Shown: positions 11,417-22,570, counted from the stretch's first letter. The stretch is DNA of 64,000 nucleotides from Smallanthus sonchifolius (GCA_023525975.1 CM042032.1:23194001-23258000), one strand, 5' to 3'. Notes: generated from the sequence alone by a model not told the origin. Made by a program: numbers and translations.

Positions 11417-13621
11417 TGTAACATCCCGAGTTTTATAGCGCGAAAGAATTCACGAGAAAATTAAAACTTTAATAAGGAGAAGAGAAGCGGGCTTGAGCCG
11501 GGATGTATGGGCCGAAAGGGGCAAGTTTGGGCCCTTATAAACCTCAAGACCTGCCCAAAAGCCCCATTTCCATCCAGATTTTCGGATTCTAGAGAGAGAG
11601 AGTGAGAGAGAGCCTAGAGAGAGAAAGTCTCGGTTTTCGGATTTAATCTTCAAGGATCGTTAGCAAGAGTCTCGTGGGTGTTTAGCAACGAAAAGGAAGT
11701 GATTACAGGTAACTGATTCTCCTAGATCTGAGTTTTAGTTCATTTTTGGGTTTTTTGGGTTTTGGGTGAAAAGGTTATGTTTAATCGGATGAAACTGAAG
11801 GATAAGCATAGATTTGAGTTCCTTAATGGAAAACAAACGTTTTGAATGCAACCAGGTTCGGGATCTTGAAGTGATCAGACCCGAATGCGAAAGTTAGGGT
11901 TTTTCACCAAGAACAGGTCGTGCGCACTTGCTAAGTGCGCACAGAGCAGGTCCTGCGTACTTGCTAAGTGCGCAGGAAGAGGGACCTGCGCACTTGCTAA
12001 GTGCGCAGGAAGGGAAGTCTGCGAACTTGCTAAGTGCGCAGGAAGCAGTGTCTGCGCACTTGCTAAGTACGCAGGCATCAGGTCTGATTAAGTGAAGTCA
12101 GTATGTTAGAGTAGTAAAACCATTAGAGTCGGTAGTGGTCTGATGTGTATATAACTAATCAATTCAGATCGGAAGTGACGTTGTTGGACCTTGTTTAGGA
12201 CAACCCGAATTAGCTTACCAGGTGAGTTCTAATCCCCTTTTTGCCTTCTTTAGGGGTGGTGTGCATACTTAGTGTAAAGTGTTCATTATATTTTATATAT
12301 TATAAACTGAAAGGAAAAGTTATGTTTTAGTGAAAAGTTTAAAAGTGGCAAAAGTATGTTTTGAGGAAAGTATATCTATATTATGGCTAGCGTTTACTAT
12401 ATTTTCATATACATAAACAAAGGCATAATATATATGTTAGTATGTTTAAGTAAAGCAAGATATATATTTTGGCAAGCATTTACTATATTTTCATATACAT
12501 AAACAAAGGCATAATATATATGTTAGTATGTTCAAGTAAAGCAAGATATATATTTTATGGCAAGCGTTTACTATATTTTTATATACATAAACAAAGGCAT
12601 ATTATATATGAAAGTTATGAACAAGATTTACAGAAAAGTTTTATGAACAGTAAAGTGAACAGCTTTCCTTCGGGAATGTGTACCAGTTTGTAAAGGTCCT
12701 TGGGACAGATGTTACTTGTACAAGATGTCAGATTTGAGTTCTACCCATTAGTAAGAGTCTCGGTGGCTCGTTAACAGTTGTACAATTGGAATGAGTGACG
12801 GCGGTTGCTCGGGGGACTACGCAATCCCCCATGTACCAGTTAAGAGGTATTGATCACGAGGACAACATCGTGTCATGTGGTGTTGCCCGCAAGGACAACA
12901 TCATTGGGTCACGAGGACCCAGAAGGTATTGATCACGAGGACAATACCAGTATGTAACAGAATTGACGGATAAGCGGTAGTGTCGGTTCATGGTGTAAGC
13001 CATGGGGGCATTGACCAGGTACTTGTCGGTTCATGGATGTAAGCCATGAGGGCAGTACAGTAAAGATGAATTGACGGTTAAGTGGTACTGATCATGAGGA
13101 CAGTACCAGCAGTGATAAGAATTGACGGTTAAGGGGTATTGATCACGAGGACAGTACCAACAGTGACAAGGAATTGACGGCTACTTTAAGAATGTTTTAA
13201 ATTATGTTTTTGAAAAGTGTAGTATGTAAAGTTTTGCCTTAAGAGCAGTATGTATGTATGTATTAGTAAATCTTTTGTATAAATGATGTAAAGTAAACGT
13301 TAGAACTCACTCAGCGTTGCTGATTTTTAGTATGCACATCAGTTAAGTGTAGGTGGTAGTAGATGGAAGTAGATGCTTGGCTTGGCAAGAAGAGTTACCC
13401 GAAGACCAGCAGTTGGCATCCTGTTTATGTTTCTTTTGTTTATGTTGATTAAGACAAGCTTCAGTTGTATTTGATAAGTTATGTTTAGTCATGTTATGTT
13501 TCCGCTGCGTATGATGAAGTTTAAGTTGTTTCCGCTGTGTTAATGAATGTCTTATGTTTAAAGTGCTATGTGTTGATGAGTAAATCCAATAAGTGAGGCC
13601 TCCCGGGTTCGGGGCCTCACA
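11417..13621 (+). repeat. 3' LTR of element D (2205 bp)
   Basis: It starts TGTAACATCCCGAG and ends GGCCTCACA, followed by the TAAAA duplication. It is nearly identical to 7294-9556 apart from scattered substitutions and repeat-number differences, so the insertion is fairly young. Confidence 0.92.
11919..12075 (+). repeat. Palindrome array, 5 units, 33-bp period (D 3' LTR)
   Basis: Units begin at 11919, 11952, 11985, 12018 and 12051. The third unit is a perfect 11-bp-arm palindrome. It has one unit fewer than the 5' LTR. Confidence 0.95.
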
Positions 13622-14922
13622 TAAAACATAGTTATGAACCCTCCATGTAACCATCAACACCCATGAACCCTTTTACATATCCATTTGAACCCCTACCTTG
13701 AACCCTTTTTGTCTCCTTGAACCCTGGAACAAGGCCTTATCCAACTTTGACTTGCAAAGGTCAAAATCAAGTTTTAAATCTATCAAATCCTTGTAATAAC
13801 GAAATGTAACTCACCCAAATCAGTTGTCACTCAATTCTAATCGTTTAAACTCTTGTAACCAACGAATCAATGGAAAAATCAAACCTAATTAACCCATTTA
13901 AGAGGTTACGGTTTGAGCATTCAAAAAACCCACGAATTAATGTTAAAATCCCATATTATCCATTAAACAAAGGTTGTAATGCGTGTTGAACTCATCTCAC
14001 ATTAATTCCTATAAATAATCCATATGAAATCATCACTCGAATCCTTTTCTTTCTCCCTCCCTGTCGCGATCGGGAATAAACAGCAGGCACCCAGTTTCTT
14101 CATCCAATCGGCCCGGATTTCAGGCAATAATCCATCTCCTCATGCTCGATTTCAGTTCTGGTTCAAAACCCCCTTTGAGTCTGTTAGTGTTTTGGGGTGT
14201 TTGAATCTAGGGTTTCTTCGTATTGTTCTTTTGGGGAAGAAGGGTCCCTGGATCCATTTTTGTTAAAACTTAATTGCTTCTAATCCCTATCAACATAATA
14301 GCCTAGATCACTTGGTTATGTTACTTACCCGGACCTGCCCCATTTTCAATTCCTTTTTTTGTTTGACTTACTATATTACTTCCATCTAACACACATACAT
14401 ATATATTTAGTTATATAAACATATACATGCATACATTTTCTTATGGGGATGGAAGGCTAAAATACACGTTATAACGATAACAAAACATAAACGAACAAAC
14501 TTTAACAACTATACATATTTTTATAAATGTTTATATAAAATTTTCATTATTCTTTTTACAACTAATATTCTTTTTTTTTTTTAAAATAATAAAAATATGC
14601 ATATATATTTATAACCATGTTTAAGCATTTTAATCATCACAAGCGTACGACGAACAATGTTTAAAACTACATGCATATTATTTCACTACTAGTATATATT
14701 ACTAAGGAATGACAAATGTTTAGTGCATTTCTTATACCCCATTATTTTATAACTTTTGAAACTACAAAATAATCGTGGTTGTGACGCCGCGACTTTTATC
14801 AAACTAAAAAGTTAGATATATTTACCTAACTGTCTTAATAAGATATTCATTATAAACTACAAATATATATTTTATTATTGACACCCAAAATCCCTCTTAT
14901 AAATTAATTTTATAAAACATTT
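13622..14922 (+). repeat. Host sequence between elements D and F, probably 3' LTR of E continued
   Basis: Its first five bases are the D duplication. It contains TATAAATAA at 14010-14018 with a CT-rich leader after it, as in an LTR promoter. The short open frame at 14024-14266 just after this box is probably leader sequence, not a gene. The assignment to E rests on position, not on a match to the 5' LTR. Confidence 0.4.
14010..14018 (+). promoter_or_regulatory. TATA box of probable LTR promoter
   Basis: TATAAATAA is followed by CTTTCTCCCTCC-rich leader sequence, the usual look of a plant LTR transcription start region. Confidence 0.45.
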
Positions 14923-15417
14923 TGTAGAAGCATGTTTTAGTAACTATAGATTAAATTATTTGTATCGGTGTAGTAGGCTAGTACGCAGGAGGGTGTTCCT
15001 GCGTACTTAGCTTGTTCACCAGTTGGTCCTGCGTACTTAGTAAGTGCGCAAGGCTTTTGCCTTGCGTACTTTGCAAGTACGCATGACCAATGCCCTGCGT
15101 ACTTAGCCAAGTACGCAGGTAGTGTCCTATAAATAGAAGACTTGTCTTCATTTGTAGGTGGAACTTCTGGGAACTAGGTCGAGAGGTGCCCGGCGGAATG
15201 AGCTCTCTCGCCCCTTGACCGTGAGCGTAGACGAGAGATGCGTACTTCTTCGGTATATAATGTGAGATGACTTCGTTGTTATGGATTACATATCGTTTTT
15301 GTGTTGATTCTCTTCTTTATGTTAGTGTTCTCTCTGTCTCGTTCTTCTTTGTTCCCACACAAATCACAGAACAGATCCGTGTATTTCCGATGCGCGACGA
15401 GGCTCCAGGGACCTACA
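14923..15417 (+). repeat. 5' LTR of element F (495 bp)
   Basis: It starts TGTAGAAGC and ends CCTACA. The TATA box is TATAAATA at 15128-15135. Palindrome units precede the box. Confidence 0.9.
14978..15119 (+). repeat. Palindrome array in F 5' LTR, upstream of TATA
   Basis: GCGTACTT starts lie at about 15001, 15031, 15064 and 15097 (spacing 30, 33, 33). Cores such as GCGTACTTAGCCAAGTACGC carry T/A at the variable pair. The first unit also pairs with GTACGCAGGA at 14981-14990 across a six-base centre. Confidence 0.9.
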
Positions 15418-15419
15418 AC

Positions 15420-15432
15420 TGGTATCAGAGCC
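15420..15432 (+). other. Primer binding site of element F
   Basis: TGGTATCAGAGCC lies 2 bases after the LTR end. Confidence 0.85.
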
Positions 15433-15675
15433 TTGGTGCTCGTTGATTTGTGTTCAAGATTCGAGTTTTAGGGTTTTTGGAGCAGATCTGAGTTATGAAA
15501 GTTCGCTACTTTTTCTGTCAAAAATCCTTAGATTCGTCTTTGTTATCGCTTCATTTGGTGTTTGGAAGGCTGAGGGTTTGTTAGAAGATGATTTCTAAAC
15601 TTTTAGAAGCATCAATTTATCAGATCCAACACTTTTCGAGCATTCTCCTCAAGATCCGTCAAGAACGCTGCTACT

Positions 15676-15900
15676 TTTTGTTAAGTACGCAAATTCAGCT
15701 TTTCTACGTACTTACTAAGTACGCATGGGTTTTGCCCTGCGTACTTACTAAGTACGCAAGAGTAGTTGTCCTACGTACTTGCTAAGTACGCATGAGTAGT
15801 TGGCTATGCGAACTTAGCATGTACGCATGTAGACTTGGCTTTGCGAACTTACTAAGTACAGGAACACCATATATCTGCGTATTTGCTAAGTACGGATGAA
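15676..15900 (+). repeat. Palindrome array in F leader, about 7 units
   Basis: Units start near 15706, 15739, 15773, 15808, 15843 and 15877, with a half unit near 15681, so the spacing is 33-35 bp. Cores include GCGTACTTACTAAGTACGC. Later units are decayed. Confidence 0.88.
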
Positions 15901-17450
15901 CTATCATCTGGGATTAAAAAAAAGATTTTTGGCGGGAAATCTTTTCTTGGCCAAAATTTTTAGTGATCGTTTGTATGCTTTTTTCGGGCCATTTTTGAGA
16001 AGATAATATTTTGGTTTTTCAGGACTGAAATTTGATGTGGTTTGGCGAAACAAGGACTAGATTTTTCTTGGATGATACCAATTGTCATACATTGTTTAAG
16101 TGGTCAAACCTGAAAATGTGGGCTACAAGTATCCAGGATACTTCTTTAATAGGGAATGAATGTTGAATCAAGTTGAGCGACTGGGTCGTCATCAGCTAAA
16201 GGTCTCGTTTTATTTGTGAAGATGTTGCTGCTTTGGGTCTTTGCAAAAAGAATCATATTGTTTAGGTATTCAAACCTAAATATGTAGGCTACGAGTATCT
16301 ATGATACTTCTTTAATAGGGGATGAATACTGGAACAACTTGAACCCAAGGATTTGCTGTTTTGGATCTTTGTAAAGGAATAAAAGAATAAAATCCTAGTT
16401 TTGACTAGTTGTGGTTTTGAAAATTTGAGTGAAGCGGTAAGGAAGCTGGTCATAGTTTACAGAGAAATGAGGGGGATAAAATCTAATACTCATGAGACAT
16501 TAAAGAGGTGGTGGAAAAGCCGTTGGTACTTCCTATATATATACCTCTTTAACGTAACATGGATCTCAACTATGATTTCTCGTGTAAACTATATTTTTCG
16601 TGCTCATTGGTTAAGCCTGTGTTCAAGATTTGATGTGATTTAGTTATGATTGGATTTCTCATTTGGGATCTGGGCGGAATGCCAGATAGACAACCTAGTT
16701 ATGGAACTTCACGCCATGGTGAATGTATATAGATTAGGAGGTGTTACCCATGAATAAAGATCTAATTGAAGAATGTTGGACTTTGGATTCAGGATGATCA
16801 CTTCTGAGCATGATTTTGTCTTTGATTCTATCGTGTGTTTACAAGATAAAGCTGGATATTCGTTGGATTATTAGTTGAAGATGGAACCTATTATCATTTT
16901 CCGACGGGATAGGAAACGTTCCCTTGTTTCTGGTCTAGTCAGGAGAAGCTTACATTGAAAGGGGAAATTGGAAATGAACATCTTCGGGAATTTGGTTGAC
17001 TCGTGAAGATACAGGATAGAGTTGGACACATCTGGTGTGAAGACTAAAGTTTATCTTACTGGAATTCCTATTGGAGCTAATTAGTTTGATGCAGGTTATT
17101 GGAAATTCAAACTCTCTATCATATGCCAGCTGATTTGGAGGAATTCTAAGTCAGGGTGGAGGTTGCTACTGCTGAGAGGATGAACTACAATGAGTTGTGT
17201 TGGGTTAGTTGGTTCTTATTGAAACACTTGGTTTGGTCTATAATGAAAGCTACAGTTAAGAGGGAGTCGGGTTTGTCATCACTAAGCAATTGAAGACTGA
17301 AGTTTGAAGATTTAAAGATCTCAAGTGGAATGCTAGAAGATCAAGTCTCGCAAGAAGACACGTGATTTCATTTGTTTAGGGGGAGTCTGTTAGGACATTC
17401 TTTGTAAACTGATGATTATTAGTGTTAGTGATAGATAGAATTTGATGCTA
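15901..17450 (+). other. Non-coding internal region of element F
   Basis: No Gag or Pol motif was found. It contains the 23-bp block shared with E (16519-16541) inside a 10-bp inverted repeat (16500-16509 with 16543-16552). It also has a GGGGGAGTC tract followed by TGTTAGGACATTC at 17378-17401, which looks like the polypurine tract and LTR start of a Sirevirus-like element. Confidence 0.6.
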
Positions 17451-17970
17451 TAGTTAAGAGGGAGTCTGTAGAAGCATGTTTTAGTAACTATAGATTAAAT
17501 TCTATGTATCGGTGTACTAGGCTAGTACGCAGGAGGGTGTTCCTGCGTACTTAGCTTATTCACCAGTTGGTCCTGCGTACTTAGTAAGTAAGCAAGGCTT
17601 TTGCCTTGCGTACTTAGCAAGTACGCATGACCAATGCCCTGCGTACTTAGCTAAGTATGCAGGTAGTGTTCCTGCCCCTATAAATAGAAGACTTGTCTTC
17701 ATTTGTAGGTGGAACTTCTAGGAACTAGGTCGAGAGGTGTCCGGGCGGGATGAGCTCTCCCGCCCCTAGACCGTGAGCGTAGACGAGAGATGTGTACTTC
17801 TTCGGTATGTAATGTGAGATGACTTCGTTGTTATGGATTACGTATCGTTTTTGTGTTGATTCTCTTCTTTATGTTCGTGCTTCTCTCTTTCTCATTCTTC
17901 TTTGTTCCCACACAAATCACTGAACAGATCTGTGTATTTCCGCTGCGCGACGAGGCTCCAAGGACCTACA
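17451..17970 (+). repeat. Polypurine tract and 3' LTR of element F
   Basis: AGTTAAGAGGGAGTC precedes TGTAGAAGC at 17467. The LTR runs to 17970, has TATAAATA at 17679-17686 and four palindrome units. It differs from the 5' LTR at a few percent of positions plus a short insertion before the TATA box. Confidence 0.88.
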
Positions 17971-17975
17971 CATTT

Positions 17976-18520
17976 TTAAAATATGAATGAGATTACTTTT
18001 ACACTTAATTCTCATGGAAACTCAAACTATAAATAAATAAAAGGATTTATTTATTTAATTAATTACTTATTTATTTATGTAGTTAATTTCTAAATTATTC
18101 AACTAATTATTATTCACCTATTTATTTACTCATTTATTAATTTATACATTTACAAAAAAAAACTATTTACTTATTTCTTTATTCATTTACTTTCAAACAA
18201 AAGACACTAATTATTTAATTCATTTATGCATATATTCATCCAAAATATAAACAAAGGAAAACCATTCATTCATTTATTCAACTATTCAAATTACTATACA
18301 ATTATTTACATAAATATTATTCAAAACTTAAACTAATATCTTCTTATTTAATTAAGCAGACTCACATCAATCCCTTCGTGCATTAGGGTTCCTTTATACT
18401 TTTGTACAAATCATTGATACAATTATATCATTAAATTATAGGTTAACCTTGAGGTTAGCTTGAATTTTTTTTGCAACAAACAATATATACTTGTGTGACA
18501 TACAAAGCTTCATATTCCGA
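17976..18520 (+). repeat. Copy of E LTR segment (matches about 2396-2935)
   Basis: From the TTACTTTTACACTTAATTCTC block onward it is nearly identical to 2400-2930, ending near CATACAAAGCTTCA. It is most simply the continuation of the 3' LTR of E after F. Beyond 18520 the match stops. Confidence 0.75.
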
Positions 18521-18694
18521 AGACTAAATCTTTAATATATATTATATAAAGATTCTCGTGAAATTATTCTAAAGTTGTCATTGTGAATTATTCTCTCAAG
18601 ATGCGTATAAAATGTGAGTGAACACATTTAGAATTAAAAATATATGAAAACTTGAACGCCTTCATTCAAGTTCGTAACACGTCTAAACTAAGAG

Positions 18695-18695
<1 letters not shown>
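18521..18695. other. AT-rich spacer, nothing recognised
   Basis: No gene, repeat unit or element end was seen. Confidence 0.4.
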
Positions 18696-18727
<32 letters not shown>

Positions 18728-19060
18728 TTTAGCTTTTAGGGTTTAGGTTTTTTTTAGGGTAGGAGTGGGAGGTTTAGGTTTTTGGGTGTGGGTGGGGGTG
18801 GGTTTAGGTTTTTGGGGGGTGGTGTGGGGGTTTATGTTTTTGTGTGGTGGGGGTGGTGGTTTTAGGCTTTTTGGGGTAGGGTTGGAGGGGGGTTTAGGTT
18901 TTTGGTGGTGCGGGTGGAGGGGGGTTTAGGTTTTTGGGTCCGGGTTAGGGTTCGATGAGACGGTTCCAACGTTGCTATAATGAGCTCAATCGGAGTTCGT
19001 TTGACCCACTTCTTAGTATTTCTTAGCGAAACACCACTTATTAGTGGAACCGTCCCCTAT

Positions 19061-19091
<31 letters not shown>

Positions 19092-19092
19092 G
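18696..19092. mobile_element. G-rich unit flanked by (TA)n tracts, Micron-like or Helitron-like
   Basis: A unit of about 330 bp sits between (TA)n at 18696-18725 and 19058-19091. Its left two thirds is a telomere-like minisatellite of GGTTTAGGTTTTTGGG blocks alternating with G runs. Its right third is bounded by a perfect 10-bp inverted repeat, GACGGTTCCA (18959-18968) and TGGAACCGTC (19045-19054). A small hairpin, CCACTTATTAGTGG, lies near 19034-19047. Insertion into TA microsatellites is known for Micron elements. The hairpin near one end recalls Helitrons, but the canonical TC start and CTRR end are absent. Confidence 0.5.
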
Positions 19093-20448
19093 TATGCGTT
19101 TAGTCACTTATAAATAAAGTGTACATTATTAAACAAGTTACTAAGTAGTTATGTTCTAACCCGTATGTCTCTAATGCATCAACACCGAGCTAAATTATCG
19201 TATATTATCATAAGTAAGATTCAAATCATCAAATGCCCTAAATATATCCCACCTAACCCCACTATTTTTTAACCAAACCCAAACCAACCCCCACCATTGG
19301 CCATTCTCGGCCAAGAACCCCACAAAGGGGCCAACCCCACATCGCCTCTTCATGCTACTAATTTGATTTTGTGTCAAGACCACTCCCATTTAACTCCTTG
19401 TACACTCCAGCATCAATCATACTCTTTATAGTTATGATTTCTACTCATTTGTTTCAACTTTCAAACCTTATGGTGAAGATCACAAGTAAAGACCAACCCC
19501 CCATCCCATCACCCATATTCACGACAATCATGCCACCCCCATCACCTCATTGTTGCTTCTTCCACACTACACTCCAACCTCCATACTTTGTAATGATGTT
19601 CCATCATTATTACCAAGTTCTTACTCAATCGATTCTAGTATAAAAGGGGGCGTATGGAAACAAAGCAAGAGCTTTGCTCTAGCTCTTCCTTTTCTCGGCT
19701 CACTACAAACAAACACACACCTTTGTTACTTGAGCTTTGCACTAGAAATCAAGAAGAATCCATCCCTATTTGATGTCTAAAGGAGCCTACAAGATGTATG
19801 ACAGATAGGACTCCCTGATCTGGTGGGAACCCGAGGTGGAGAACTTTACGGGTCTGGAGACCCAAACACTCATCGGGATCATGTGGATCCACTCGTACAT
19901 ACAAAATTGGCGCATGAGTTGCTCGATAATAATTTGAGGATCTCTGCCCTAAACATAGTGCCTCACTTCCACCATACACATCCTGTTATTAGAAGGAACC
20001 GGTTGTGTCTCTCTACCATAAACTCCATCCAACAATAGCTTTAGTCGGTACATTCCTGAGTATTGCAACACATGACTAAGAGTAATCCGATTGAACATAC
20101 ACACTGTTACTTAAGAGTGCAACACGATGACACGATCTAATGAACATTTCAGAATCCTTTTGAATAAGAGACTGGGATAGGAGGAACACTATATGGACCA
20201 TGCAAAGTAAATTATCCTTGCGGCTGCACATGTAATCATAATTTGAAGTGCATAAGAACTCTAGTGAGTCTTACTGTCCGAGCCAATGTTCATGATTAAT
20301 CCGTATCCCTAATCCCAATTCTCAGTCACTCGATTAATGATGGAAATTACCATAACCATAAGGGTTGAGCTAGAAGGCACCAGGTGATGTGACAGACTAC
20401 CACAAGTGATGTGGAAATCAACTCCTTTATCTTCGAATTCTAATAAAT
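19093..20448 (+). other. Decayed retroelement remnant
   Basis: It has a TATA box (TATAAAA, 19639-19645) followed by a CT-rich leader. Positions 20191-20270 match the internal non-coding motif of E (6213-6265) and of B (45530-45600, other strand). So it is probably a piece of the same gypsy family in plus orientation. No reliable coding frame; the open frame at 19823-20038 has no recognisable domain. Confidence 0.4.
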
Positions 20449-21755
20449 TGTAACATCCCAAAAATAAGACGACGAGTTATAATAATGGGTGAACACGAGA
20501 CAAAAAGAATAAACGAACACGGCATGACGGGCCGGGCCGGATGGGCCGACGAGCTTGTGGGTGGCGCATAAGGGGGAGGAGCCTCCCTATAAATAGCCCA
20601 AGTCACCTTCATTTCTCTCATTTACAAGAATCTAGAGAGAGAAACCGTAGAGGGAGAAAGTGAAGGATCGACCCGAGATTGAAAGAGCGTGTTACTACTG
20701 AGCTAGTGAGCAAGATCTCGAATTCAGAATCTCGAAAACAGGTAACGACCCGGACCAAATCTGAGTTTTTGTTTTTATGGGGTTTCGGGTATTTTCATAA
20801 AAAGGATGAGTTTTTATAAACCAAATGAGAAAAGGATTATAGGTTTGGAATCACGAGGGGAAAATACACATTTTGAATGCAAAAAGTTCCAAACTTGATT
20901 AATCTGTCGATCCAGATCCGAGTCCAAGTTTTTGCATGAAGTTCACGGTTTGGGTGAAGTTTGCGGTTGGGAAGAAATTCACGGTTTAGAAAGTTTACGG
21001 TTTGGGAAGTTCACGGTTTGAGAAGTTTACGGTTTAGGAAGTTCACGGTTGGGAAGTTTGCGGTTTGGGAATTTCACGGTTAAGTGAAGTTTGCGGTTTG
21101 GGTGAAGTTAACGGTTTGGGTGAAGTTCACGGTTTGAGTGAAGTTCACGGTTAAGTGAAGTTTGCGGTTGGGTGAAGCTCACGGTTTAGTGAAGTTCACG
21201 ATTTGGGGTGAAGTTCACGGCCGAGAATTTCCCCTTGAACCACGAACCCCTAATTTCGCTGGGAAGAAACCGTGTACCCCTAAGTTCTTGACATCTAGAA
21301 GTAAAATGTAATAGTTGTGTGTAAAGCTAAGGCTAGGTTGTGTACGTACATGTTAGAAAATCCTTTACAGACCTTTGACCCTGTTTATCTCATGTGAGTT
21401 CTAGAAGCCCTTCTTTAAATGTTTTAATTAATGTTTTTGGGCTGGTGTGCATACATACGAAATGATGTTTTACAAAATGATGTTTACAAAATGACGTTTA
21501 TGAAATGATGTTTACGAAGGATGATGTTTATGAAATGTTTTGCCAAATGAAGTTTACGAAAGGTTTACGAATGAAATGATGTTTCGTTTAATAAAATGTA
21601 CGAATGCCTTAACTAAAATGAGGAAGAGGTTTTATGAAAATCACAAATGAACGAATCTACCACAAGTTCCTACGGGAGATATGGTATGTATGTATGTATT
21701 GGACTCACCCTTTGTGGCTGACTAACGGTTGTACAACTGGTTGATGATGAGGTGA
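20449..21755 (+). repeat. Gypsy LTR G, left part, interrupted by the Sirevirus
   Basis: It starts TGTAACATCCCAAAA and has TATAAATA at 20588-20595. It shares motif order with LTR D: a GA-rich CTAGAGAGAGAAA leader, a GTGAGTTCTA splice-donor-like block, GGTGTGCATAC, and AACGGTTGTACAA. It is cut at 21755 by the Sirevirus 5' LTR, and its right end is not found. Confidence 0.65.
20938..21215 (+). repeat. GAAGTTCACGGTTTGGG tandem repeat in LTR G
   Basis: About 15 units of 15-20 bp alternate CACGGTTT and TGCGGTTT cores. It occupies the place, about 350 bp after the TATA box, where LTR D has its palindrome array. Confidence 0.85.
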
Positions 21756-22259
21756 TGTTAGGACATAGTCTGTTAGGACATAGTTTGTAATGACAAAAGC
21801 TTTTTAATAGTTTAGATCTAATGTCTTTATGTTTTTGTAATGTAAAATGTTCTAAGTGTTTATGCAAGTTATGCTAGAGGCGAACTTGTTAAGTTCGCCT
21901 AGTCTAATAGAGGCGAACTTGTTAAGTTCGCTTAAGTCTATTTGAAGCGAACTTGTTAAGTTCTCTTAGTCTGTTAGAGGCGAACTTGTTAAGTTCGCCT
22001 AATGTAGGTCAGATGTCTATAAATAGGGTTTACAGAGTCAGTTTGAGTAGAGAATCAGATAGTGAACAAAGTTGAACGATTTGGTCTGATTGAGTCTGTA
22101 AACTCTATTGAGAATTGGAATACAAGTGTGAATGTTATTTACTTGATTGTCTCTATTGTCTTTTGTGTATGCAATCGTTGATTCGTTGGATTCTGCACTT
22201 CGAGTTAACGACACGTCTTATCACGAGAACGATCCGTAGAAGTGCCATGAGGACCTACA
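21756..22259 (+). repeat. 5' LTR of the Sirevirus
   Basis: It starts TGTTAGGACATAG and ends GGACCTACA at 22259. The first 15 bases are duplicated (21756-21770 and 21771-21785), so the true start is either copy. TATAAATA at 22018-22025 is the promoter box. Confidence 0.82.
21879..22000 (+). repeat. Palindrome array, 4 units, upstream of the Sirevirus TATA box
   Basis: Units start at 21879, 21912, 21946 and 21979 (33-34 bp apart). The core is GCGAACTTGTTAAGTTCGC, with A/T at the variable pair. It ends 18 bp before the TATA box. Confidence 0.95.
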
Positions 22260-22261
22260 AG

Positions 22262-22273
22262 TGGTATCAGAGC
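22262..22273 (+). other. Primer binding site of the Sirevirus
   Basis: TGGTATCAGAGC lies just after the LTR end. Confidence 0.85.
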
Positions 22274-22570
22274 TAATGCTCATGATTCTTGGTGATTCTA
22301 GACGGTTTTGTATGCAAATTGACAAGAAATTCATCATATTTGAAATTTTCATTTCCATGGAGTTTTCAAGCTTAATTTGGTTCTGATTTGGTGTTTTTGA
22401 AGATGATTTTCAAGAAATTGATCCGATAGAAAGATTCTAATGGAAAAATTACACAATCCTACGGTTTGATTTTGACTAATTCCTTCAAATCAGTGAATCA
22501 TGAAGTTTTATGTTGATTTTTGGTTCGCGGTTTCTGGACTGAACTGTTCTTGAGTTTGATTTTGCTGAAG

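Larger units (their letters stand above)
7294..13621 (+). mobile_element. Element D: complete gag-only Ty3/gypsy retrotransposon
   Basis: Two LTRs (7294-9556 and 11417-13621) both start TGTAACATCCCGAG and end GCCTCACA. They flank a primer site, one gag gene and a polypurine tract. The target-site duplication TAAAA is perfect (7289-7293 and 13622-13626). Only about 1.86 kb lies between the LTRs and it has no protease, RT, RNase H or integrase. This fits the known class of gag-bearing terminal-repeat elements without pol, which would need Pol from a partner. The LTRs resemble those of element C in order of motifs (TATA box, palindrome array, GTTGGACC block, splice-donor-like GGTGAGTTCT), so a C-like element is the likely partner (inference). 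Confidence 0.92.
14923..17970 (+). mobile_element. Element F: non-autonomous Ty1/copia-like (Sirevirus-type) retrotransposon
   Basis: LTRs 14923-15417 and 17467-17970 start TGTAGAAGCATG and end GGACCTACA. The target-site duplication CATTT is perfect (14918-14922 and 17971-17975). The internal 2.05 kb has a primer site, a palindrome-rich leader and a polypurine tract but no open frame with Gag or Pol motifs. LTR length, the GGACCTACA end, the TATA box and the arrays both before and after the TATA box match the Sirevirus at 21756, so F is probably a derivative of a related copia lineage. Confidence 0.88.

Noticed and set aside
14024..14266. 80-codon frame after a TATA box
   Set aside because: It lies in a probable LTR leader, has no recognisable domain and no conservation that I can see.
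15000..15900. Palindrome arrays considered as a CRISPR array
   Set aside because: The context is a plant LTR retrotransposon. Units are palindromes with similar, not unique, spacers and no cas genes.
18726..18950. Interstitial telomere repeat
   Set aside because: Units are TTTAGG-containing but irregular and mixed with G runs, not TTTAGGG arrays.
19749..20038. Overlapping frames of 71-76 codons on both strands
   Set aside because: They lie in a decayed retroelement remnant, with no domain and no support for a host gene.
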